From the NCBI GenBank assembly GCA_963819715.1, contig CAWFXE010000006.1:372001-436000 (forward strand): a stretch of DNA of 64,000 bases. Reading direction: 5' to 3'. Origin of the DNA: DASUPK01 sp963819715 (GTDB lineage Bacteria > Actinomycetota > Thermoleophilia > Solirubrobacterales > 70-9). The notes under the pieces are model-generated. The model saw nothing but the letters and a program-made list of their open reading frames with translations, was not told the origin of the DNA and searched no databases. Made by a program: the position numbers and the translations under genes. Below are positions 58,083-64,000 of this stretch, piece by piece (positions within the stretch are counted from its first letter, which is position 1; each line of letters opens with the position of its first letter).

Positions 58083-59426
58083 ATGGCGGACGCGACGGCG
58101 CTCACGGTCCTTGCCCGCGTCGTTCGGGAGAGCGGCCTGATCGCCGACGGTTCGCGAGGCCTTGTGCTCGTCTCCGGGGGCGCCGACTCCGCCGCGACGG
58201 CGGCCGGCCTCGTCGGAGCCGTCGGCCCAGGTCAGGTCGTCGGCCTTCACCTCAACTATGGGTTGCGAGAGGGCTCGGACGGTGATCAGCGGACCTGCGA
58301 GGAGCTCTGCCGCCGGCTCGGAATCGAGCTGGAGGTGGAGCACCCGGAGCTCGGGGGCGGCAACGTTCAGGCCGAGACCCGGGAAGCTCGTTACGCCGCC
58401 GCGGAGCGCCTGCGACTCGGCCGTGGGCTTGACTGGATCGCCACCGGTCACACCAGGACCGACCTCGCCGAGACGGTGCTCTACCGGCTGGCCACTTCGC
58501 CGGGGCGCCGCGCCCTGCTGGGACTTCGCGGGCGCCGCGGGGACATCGTCCGCCCGATTCTCTCGATCGACCGGGCAGAGGCGCGGCGGCTCGTTGCGGA
58601 GGCGGAGCTCCCCTTCTCCGACGATCCCACGAATGCGGAGCCCGTCTTCGCCCGTAACCGGATCCGCAACGAAGTCCTCCCGGTGCTTCGAGAGATCGGC
58701 CCCGGGGCCGAGGCGACAATCGCCGAGACCCACGCAGAGCTCGTGGAGGAGAGCGAGGCGCTGGACCAGCTGGCGGGCGAGGCCCTCGCGGCCGCCGGCG
58801 CCGACGCGGCAGGTGCGATCACCCGGGAGTCCCTGGCTGAGATGGATCCTGCGATTCGCCGCCTGGCTCTCCGGCGGCTGGCCGAGCGCGTCTCGGGAGG
58901 GCCGGTGCCGCTCGGGCGGTCCCGGGCCGCCGAGATCTGGAGGCTGGTCAACGAGCCGGAGGGGGGTGTGATCGAGCTGGGCGGTGGGGTCGAGGCCCAC
59001 GCCGAGCACGGCCACGTCCGGTTCACCGCCGGGCCGCGGTCGAAGCCCGCGGAGGGGATCCTGAACGTGCCCGGTATCTGCCACTTCGGCGACTGGGAGG
59101 TGCGGGCGGAGCTCGAGACCGGGGTTCCTCCGGCGGAGGGCCCGGACCTCGCGGTTCTCGACCCCGGGGCGCTCGGGTCGTCGGTCACCGTCAGGGCCTG
59201 GCGCGAAGGCGACCGGATGCGGCCCCTGGGAATGGGCGGCACCAAGTCTCTGCAGGACCTGTTCACGGACCGCAAGGTGCCGAGGTCACTGCGGCGGGTG
59301 CTGCCCGTCGTCGCCTCCGGCGACCGGATCGCCTGGATCGCCGGGGTGGCGGTCTCGGAAGAGTTCGCCGCAAAGCCCGGGGCTTCGGAGTCGGCGGTTC
59401 TCAGGGCATCCCAGACCGGAACATAG
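58083..59426 (+). CDS. tilS: tRNA(Ile)-lysidine synthase
   Basis: A 447-residue enzyme that adds lysine to C34 of tRNA-Ile(CAU). The N-type ATP-pyrophosphatase P-loop is V-S-G-G-A-D-S-A-A (about residue 29), G-H-T-R-T-D-L-A-E-T follows, and the C-terminal domain has W-R-E-G-D-R-M-R-P-L-G-M-G-G-T-K-S-L-Q-D. The usual S-G-G-x-D-S has Ala at the variable position, which is common. I take the ATG at 58083; the frame opens further upstream without family features. tilS-hpt-ftsH is a classical bacterial cluster. Confidence 0.92.
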   Translation: MADATALTVLARVVRESGLIADGSRGLVLVSGGADSAATAAGLVGAVGPGQVVGLHLNYGLREGSDGDQRTCEELCRRLGIELEVEHPELGGGNVQAETREARYAAAERLRLGRGLDWIATGHTRTDLAETVLYRLATSPGRRALLGLRGRRGDIVRPILSIDRAEARRLVAEAELPFSDDPTNAEPVFARNRIRNEVLPVLREIGPGAEATIAETHAELVEESEALDQLAGEALAAAGADAAGAITRESLAEMDPAIRRLALRRLAERVSGGPVPLGRSRAAEIWRLVNEPEGGVIELGGGVEAHAEHGHVRFTAGPRSKPAEGILNVPGICHFGDWEVRAELETGVPPAEGPDLAVLDPGALGSSVTVRAWREGDRMRPLGMGGTKSLQDLFTDRKVPRSLRRVLPVVASGDRIAWIAGVAVSEEFAAKPGASESAVLRASQTGT

Positions 59427-59436
59427 ACTCCGATCT

Positions 59437-59982
59437 GTGGGAAGCGACGATGCGATCGGGGAGGTCCTCGTCTCCGAGGAGGATCTGCAGCGACGGGTCG
59501 CCGAGCTCGGCGCCGAGGTGAGCCGCGACTATGAGGGGCGCTCTCCTCTGCTGGTGGCCATCCTCAAGGGCGCGGTCCCGTTCCTTGCGGATCTGATGCG
59601 GCACCTGACCGTCGAGTGCGAGCTCGACTTCATGGCTGTGTCCAGCTACGGCTCCTCCACCGACTCATCCGGCGTGGTCCGGATCCTCAAGGACCTCGAT
59701 GCCCCGATCGCGGACCGCGACGTCCTGATCGTGGAGGACATCATCGACTCCGGCCTGACTCTCCATTACCTCTTGCGCAACCTGCAGGCGCGAGGGCCCA
59801 AGTCGATCGAGGTCTGCGCCCTGCTCACGAAGCCGGAGCGACGCCGGGTCGATCTGCCCGTCCGCTACGTCGGCTTCGAGATCCCGAACCAGTTCGCGAT
59901 CGGCTACGGGCTCGACCACGGCGAGCGCTACCGGAACCTCTCCTACGTGGCGGCACTGCGGGAAAACCCTCAAGACAGCTGA
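59437..59982 (+). CDS. hpt: Hypoxanthine phosphoribosyltransferase
   Basis: A 181-residue purine-salvage enzyme. L-K-G-A-V-P-F binds pyrophosphate; V-S-S-Y-G-S-S-T-D-S-S-G is the flexible loop; I-V-E-D-I-I-D-S-G-L-T-L is the PRPP motif; and the C-terminal V-G-F-E-I-P-N-Q-F-A-I-G-Y-G-L-D is the metal- and base-binding end. GTG at 59437, ten bases after tilS. Confidence 0.93.
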   Translation: MGSDDAIGEVLVSEEDLQRRVAELGAEVSRDYEGRSPLLVAILKGAVPFLADLMRHLTVECELDFMAVSSYGSSTDSSGVVRILKDLDAPIADRDVLIVEDIIDSGLTLHYLLRNLQARGPKSIEVCALLTKPERRRVDLPVRYVGFEIPNQFAIGYGLDHGERYRNLSYVAALRENPQDS

Positions 59983-60056
59983 AGCTACGCTGGTACCCTC
60001 GCGATAGATCCGGGTTCCCATATTGGGCGTAAATCCCGGGCAGAGGGACTACCAAC

Positions 60057-62018
60057 TTGAGACGTTTTTTCCGCAGCGCTGCCTTTCCGATTCTGATCGT
60101 CGTCGTGCTGGCGTTTTTCGCTCAGCGCCTGATCAGTCCGGGCTCGGGTCACGAGACGCCCGACTACAACGAGTTCGTGTCGCGGGTGGAGAGCAAGCAG
60201 GTTGAGTCGGTCACTTGGAACACCAAGGACAACACGCTCAACGTCAAGCAGATCAACGGGGAGACCTACGACGAGGCCTATCCCGACTCCGACGCCTCCC
60301 AGGCGCAGCTGCTGAACACCCTCCAGCAGAACGACGTCAAGACGGAGATCAAGGGCAAGGGCGGCTCGAGCCTGCTCTCGCTGCTCACCTACATCCTGCC
60401 GTTCCTGCTCTTCTTCGCCTTCTGGATCTTCCTCATGAACCAGATGCAGGGCGGCGGCTCGCGTGTCATGAGCTTCGGCAAGTCGCGAGCGAAGCGGATG
60501 TCGGTGGACGCGCCCAAGATAACCTTCCGGGACGTTGCCGGTGCGGACGAGGCCGTCCAGGAGCTCCACGAGATCAAGGAGTTCCTCGAGAACCCGAAGA
60601 AGTTCCAGTCGCTCGGCGCTCGCATTCCCAAGGGCGTGCTGCTCTACGGACCCCCGGGCACCGGCAAGACGCTGCTCGCCCGCGCCGTCGCGGGTGAGGC
60701 CGGCGTTCCCTTCTTCTCCATCTCCGGTTCGGACTTCGTGGAGATGTTCGTCGGCGTCGGCGCCTCCCGCGTCCGCGACCTCTTCGAGCAGGCCAAGCAG
60801 AACTCCCCCTGCATCATCTTCATGGACGAGATCGACGCCGTCGGCCGCCACCGCGGCGCCGGAATGGGCGGCGGTCACGACGAACGCGAGCAGACGCTGA
60901 ACCAGCTGCTCGTCGAGATGGACGGCTTCGAGATGAAGGACAACATCATCCTGATCGCCGCCACCAACCGCCCGGACATCCTCGATCCCGCGCTGCTGCG
61001 GCCTGGTCGCTTCGACCGCCAGGTGGTCGTCGATCGTCCCGACCGCAAGGGCCGCAAACACATCCTCGAGGTCCACACGCGCGGCAAGCCGCTCGCCCAG
61101 AACATCGACCTCGACACGCTCGCCGGGCAGACGCCGGGGTTCACCGGAGCGGACCTCGCCAACCTGATCAACGAGGCTGCTCTGCTCACCGCGCGCTCCA
61201 ACAAGCGCGAGATCACCATGCTCGAGCTCGAGGAGGGGATCATGCGAGTGATCGCCGGCCCCGAGAAGAAGAGCCGGGTGATGTCCGAGAAGGAGCGCCT
61301 CGTCACGGCGTACCACGAGCTCGGGCACGCGATCGTCGGGCACCTCCTGCCCAACTCGGACCCGGTCCACAAGGTCTCGATCATCAGCCGCGGGCAGGCG
61401 CTCGGCTACACGATCTCGCTGCCGACCGAGGACAAGTTCCTGACGACGCGCGCCGAGCTGAACGACACCATGGCGATGACCCTGGGCGGCCGCGCCGCCG
61501 AGGAGATCGTCTTCGGCGAGATCACCACCGGAGCCTCCAACGACCTCGAGAAGGTGACCGAGACCGCCAAGCAGATGGTGATGCGCTTCGGCATGTCCGA
61601 GCGACTTGGCCCGCGCGTCTTCGGCCACGACCGCTCGCAGCCGTTCCTGGGCCGCGAGTTCTCCGCGGAGCCCGACTACTCCGACGAGGTTGCCCGCGAG
61701 ATCGACGACGAGGTCCGCCGGATGGTCGAGGACGCGCACCAGACTTCGAAGGACATCCTCTCCGAGCACCGCGAGGAGCTCGACACGATCTCGCGGATCC
61801 TGCTCGACCGCGAGACGATCGAGGCCGACGAGTTCATCGCCCTGCTCGAGGGCAAGCCCGAGGACGAGGTGTTCGCCAAGGACGAGGAGGAGGCCAAGCC
61901 GCCCGAGGCTCCGGCCGTCGAGGAGAAGGGGACCGCTCGAGAAGGTCCCAAGCCGCGTCCGAGGCCGCGTCCCGGTCTTGCTGGTGGCGGCGCAGAGATG
62001 CGCGCCAACGACAGCTAG
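60057..62018 (+). CDS. ftsH: ATP-dependent zinc metalloprotease FtsH
   Basis: A 653-residue membrane protease degrading misfolded and regulatory proteins. Two helices (about 6-24 and 104-125) flank a periplasmic-side loop. Walker A G-P-P-G-T-G-K-T is at about 198-205, Walker B F-M-D-E-I-D, second region A-T-N-R-P-D-I-L-D-P-A-L-L-R-P-G-R-F-D-R, and the zinc site H-E-L-G-H at 420-424. The tail is E/K/P-rich. The start is TTG at 60057, fitting the expected M-R-R-F-F-R beginning. TACCCT at 59994-59999 may be a -10 of its own promoter. Confidence 0.95.
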   Translation: MRRFFRSAAFPILIVVVLAFFAQRLISPGSGHETPDYNEFVSRVESKQVESVTWNTKDNTLNVKQINGETYDEAYPDSDASQAQLLNTLQQNDVKTEIKGKGGSSLLSLLTYILPFLLFFAFWIFLMNQMQGGGSRVMSFGKSRAKRMSVDAPKITFRDVAGADEAVQELHEIKEFLENPKKFQSLGARIPKGVLLYGPPGTGKTLLARAVAGEAGVPFFSISGSDFVEMFVGVGASRVRDLFEQAKQNSPCIIFMDEIDAVGRHRGAGMGGGHDEREQTLNQLLVEMDGFEMKDNIILIAATNRPDILDPALLRPGRFDRQVVVDRPDRKGRKHILEVHTRGKPLAQNIDLDTLAGQTPGFTGADLANLINEAALLTARSNKREITMLELEEGIMRVIAGPEKKSRVMSEKERLVTAYHELGHAIVGHLLPNSDPVHKVSIISRGQALGYTISLPTEDKFLTTRAELNDTMAMTLGGRAAEEIVFGEITTGASNDLEKVTETAKQMVMRFGMSERLGPRVFGHDRSQPFLGREFSAEPDYSDEVAREIDDEVRRMVEDAHQTSKDILSEHREELDTISRILLDRETIEADEFIALLEGKPEDEVFAKDEEEAKPPEAPAVEEKGTAREGPKPRPRPRPGLAGGGAEMRANDS

Positions 62019-62042
62019 ATCCGGGTTTCACCAACGCTTCGG

Positions 62043-62129
62043 CGCGCGGGTCCTGTCGCCACGAGGAATCCACGTCCTGTGGTACGGGCGTGTCCTCGGA
62101 CGTGGATTCCTCGCGCCGCCACCGGCGCG
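62043..62129. repeat. Nested palindromic element, family D copy 2
   Basis: The inner stem is a 16-base perfect inverted repeat, CGAGGAATCCACGTCC (62062-62077) with GGACGTGGATTCCTCG (62098-62113), around 20 bases. The outer arms CGCGCGGGT (62043-62051) and ACCGGCGCG (62121-62129) pair with one mismatch. The left shoulder GCGGGTCCTGTC and AGGAATC match copy 1 at 12047. It lies 25 bases after ftsH and may end its transcript. Confidence 0.65.
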
Positions 62130-62156
62130 AGCAGCGGTGGCGATACTTCCCGGAGC

Positions 62157-62495
62157 ATGCCTCGCCTCGCGACAGCCGTTGTCCTGACTGCTCTCATTGC
62201 CGGGGTTCTTCTCGTCGGATGCGGTGGTGGAGGCGGTGCCGGCCAGGAGGACAGGGACAAGGCTGTTGCTGCCGCCAAGTTCATCTATGCCGGCAAAGCG
62301 CATGAGGACCTGAGCGCCGGGCCGTGCCTCTCCGAGGGGATCCCCGGATTGTCCGACTGGGTCGTCGACGTCGCCCACGATCCGCGGCTGGCCGTTGACG
62401 ATCAGCCGGCCAACCAGTGCCAGAGCTATCGCGACGGGAAGACCCATCACTTCGTCGAGCTGACGCCCGGCGGCCAGTTGATCCGGGCTCAGTAG
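62157..62495 (+). CDS. Small lipoprotein
   Basis: A 112-residue protein with a signal peptide ending L-L-V-G-C-G-G (lipobox Cys about residue 22), a short Gly linker and a soluble domain with two Cys (G-P-C-L-S-E-G and N-Q-C-Q-S-Y) that may pair. No family recognised. A longer frame upstream runs into the palindrome and is not used. It is nine bases before folP and likely cotranscribed. Confidence 0.7.
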   Translation: MPRLATAVVLTALIAGVLLVGCGGGGGAGQEDRDKAVAAAKFIYAGKAHEDLSAGPCLSEGIPGLSDWVVDVAHDPRLAVDDQPANQCQSYRDGKTHHFVELTPGGQLIRAQ

Positions 62496-62504
62496 GGGGA
62501 CTGC

Positions 62505-63317
62505 GTGGAGCCGGCGAGGATCATGGGGATCGTCAACGTCACCCCCGACTCGTTTTCGGACGGCGGGGAGTTCCTGGATCCCGAACAGGCGATCGCGCAT
62601 GGCCGGGAGCTCGCGGGGGAAGGCGCGGACATTCTCGACGTGGGCGGGGAGTCGACGCGACCCGGAGCACGGGCCGTCGACGCCGGCGAAGAGCTACTGC
62701 GCGTACGGCCAGTCATCGAGGGCCTGGCGTCGGGGGGCACCCCGATCTCTATCGACACCTCCAAGCCGGTCGTCGCAGAGGCGGCCCTGGATGCGGGCGC
62801 GACGACGGTCAACGACGTGACGGCGCTCCGCGCGGATCCTGAGCTGGCGGCGGTCTGCGCCGCGAGGGGCTGCGAGGTCGTGCTCATGCACATGCTGGGG
62901 GATCCCCGGACGATGCAGGAGAACCCCACCTACGACGACGTCGTCGACGACGTCAAGTCCTTCCTCGCCGGCCGGATCGAGTTCGCAGTCTCTCAGGGGA
63001 TCGAGGAGGAACGGATCTGGATCGATCCCGGGATCGGCTTCGGGAAGACGGTCGAGCACAACCTAGAGCTGCACAGGCGGCTCGGCGAGCTGGCGGAGCT
63101 GGGGCGCCCGATCTCCTTCGGCTCCTCGCGCAAGACCTTCATCGGCAAGCTCACCGGCGCCGACGTCGATCGGCGTCTCGGCGGGACGATCGCATCGAAC
63201 GTGATCGCCTACGTCAACGGCGCACGAATGCTGCGAGTCCACGATGTGGGCCCGATCCGGCAGGCCCTCACGGTCGCGGACGCGATCACTCGACGAATTC
63301 CCGGATCAGCGAGTTGA
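62505..63317 (+). CDS. folP: Dihydropteroate synthase
   Basis: A 270-residue folate enzyme condensing p-aminobenzoate with the pterin pyrophosphate. I-M-G-I-V-N-V-T-P-D-S-F-S-D-G-G at the start, D-V-G-G-E-S-T-R-P-G-A (about 48-58), I-S-I-D-T-S-K, N-D-V-T-A-L and the C-terminal S-R-K-T-F-I-G and R-V-H-D-V are all intact, including residues that bind sulfonamides in this family. GTG start at 62505. Other folate genes are not in the window. The last 32 bases overlap the convergent hydrolase gene. Confidence 0.93.
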   Translation: MEPARIMGIVNVTPDSFSDGGEFLDPEQAIAHGRELAGEGADILDVGGESTRPGARAVDAGEELLRVRPVIEGLASGGTPISIDTSKPVVAEAALDAGATTVNDVTALRADPELAAVCAARGCEVVLMHMLGDPRTMQENPTYDDVVDDVKSFLAGRIEFAVSQGIEEERIWIDPGIGFGKTVEHNLELHRRLGELAELGRPISFGSSRKTFIGKLTGADVDRRLGGTIASNVIAYVNGARMLRVHDVGPIRQALTVADAITRRIPGSAS

Positions 63318-64000
63318 CCTCGTCCGGGCGCTCGTAGGGCACCCAATGTCCGGCCCCGGGGACGATCTCCACCCGCAGGTCCGGTACCCACTCGCTCAGG
63401 CCCCGCGTCAGTGAGGGCAGCAGGGCTGCGTCGTTCTCGCCCCAGATCACAAGTGTCGGCACGTCCACGGTCTGCGAGGTGATCCTGCTCGCGTACTCCT
63501 CGGGCACCCCGCCCGCGGCGACCTGCTCGCCCATGCGCGCGGCGCGGTAGTAGTTGAGTCCGCCGCGAAGCGCACCCGGCTGGGACCACGCCTCGTGGTA
63601 GGCGGCCCGGTCCTCGTCCGATAGCTGCGCGCCGCGGCCCCCGATGCGATGGAGCAGGTCGTCCATCAGGGAGAAGTCGTTGGCCGACAGCATCTCCTCG
63701 GGGCCCGGCGAGGGCTTCGAGAACTCCAGCATGTAGTTGACGGCCTGACGCTGCTTGGGGCTTTCCCGGAGGTCGCGGTTCCAGGTGAAGGGCGGCGGGC
63801 TGTCGATGACCACCAGGCGCTCCAGCATCTCCGGGTACTTGAGGGCGACGGCCCAGGACACAATTCCGCCCCAGTCGTGCCCGACGAGGGTCAGCGGGGC
63901 AACCCCGAGCTGCTCCACCAGCTCGCGGATGTCGGCCAGCAGGTGGCGCATCCGGTAGGCCTCGACCTCCTCCGGCCGGCAGGAGAGGTTGTAGCCACGC
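63286..64000 (-). CDS. Alpha/beta hydrolase, epoxide-hydrolase-like (partial)
   Basis: The frame runs off the right edge, so the N-terminus is missing; 238 residues are visible. R-G-Y-N-L-S-x-R-P-E near the left end and L-V-G-H-D-W-G-G (nucleophile Asp) identify the epoxide hydrolase/haloalkane dehalogenase branch. The acid is probably Asp in I-W-G-E-N-D-A and the base His in G-A-G-H-W-V-P. An ATG at 63951 inside the gene is not the real start because conserved sequence continues upstream. Confidence 0.85.
   Translation of the reverse strand, partial: RGYNLSCRPEEVEAYRMRHLLADIRELVEQLGVAPLTLVGHDWGGIVSWAVALKYPEMLERLVVIDSPPPFTWNRDLRESPKQRQAVNYMLEFSKPSPGPEEMLSANDFSLMDDLLHRIGGRGAQLSDEDRAAYHEAWSQPGALRGGLNYYRAARMGEQVAAGGVPEEYASRITSQTVDVPTLVIWGENDAALLPSLTRGLSEWVPDLRVEIVPGAGHWVPYERPDEVNSLIREFVE

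Overview
The window is high-GC DNA from one bacterial chromosome segment, most likely an actinobacterium and probably of the Thermoleophilia (Solirubrobacterales-like). The reasons are the GC content, the frequent GTG and TTG starts, an actinobacterial-type integration host factor, actinobacterial nucleotide-cyclase architectures and a tilS-hpt-ftsH-lipoprotein-folP block. The class assignment is inference from gene families; there is no rRNA here to settle it. I found no tRNA, rRNA, CRISPR array or complete insertion sequence.

Layout. 0-8.8 kb: a truncated lipoprotein gene, a lipid-trafficking ABC system (two MlaE-like permeases, both frameshifted, plus an ATPase with an unusual basic N-terminus), an MMPL/RND exporter, a thioredoxin-fold protein, a B3/B4-domain protein and two poorly known genes. 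8.8-14 kb: an mIHF-type nucleoid protein, an alpha-oxoamine synthase divergent from a GNAT-fold acyltransferase (a possible sphingolipid-like pair), a PEBP protein and an AlkA-like glycosylase carrying an inserted repeat. 14-16.7 kb: a thiamine-precursor ABC importer under a TPP riboswitch. 16.7-21.5 kb: polyphosphate-linked genes (CYTH, CHAD, PPK2) around a MoxR/VWA pair. 21.5-28.7 kb: EVE and DUF2203 proteins, a large cyclase-ATPase-TPR regulator, a lipoprotein and a Ca2+/H+ exchanger. 28.8-33.9 kb: a FtsX/LolD-type ABC operon with Bcp. 34-37.6 kb: acyl-CoA dehydrogenase, ExoD and an MFS exporter. 37.6-42.8 kb: a polysaccharide operon (secreted linker-rich protein, GT39-type transferase, GT2 synthase fused to a GH8 hydrolase that is now frameshifted) behind a c-di-AMP (ydaO-type) riboswitch. 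43-49 kb: PadR, GNAT, a HAD-ECH beta-oxidation enzyme, sirtuin, MarR and an MFS exporter. 49-54.6 kb: a nitrilase-family amidohydrolase, a three-domain cell-wall hydrolase and a nucleoside phosphorylase. 54.6-58 kb: small genes, a MerR-cyclase fusion preceded by a strongly structured leader RNA, and two CAP-domain secreted proteins. 58-64 kb: tilS, hpt, ftsH, a lipoprotein, folP and a partial epoxide-hydrolase-like gene.

The genes suggest a soil-type heterotroph investing in envelope lipid and polysaccharide traffic, with several nucleotide-signalling inputs (two class III cyclases, a c-di-AMP riboswitch and a TPP riboswitch). The observations I find most worth checking are the uncharacterised multi-helix leader at 55332-55475, the c-di-AMP riboswitch over the GT2-GH8 operon, and a three-copy structured repeat (28720, 49106 and, inverted inside a gene, 13467) whose outer stem differs in sequence but stays paired in each copy. 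Several single-base frameshifts (about 1463, 1662-1692, 38260) could be real decay, sequencing error or recoding; the sequence alone cannot tell.
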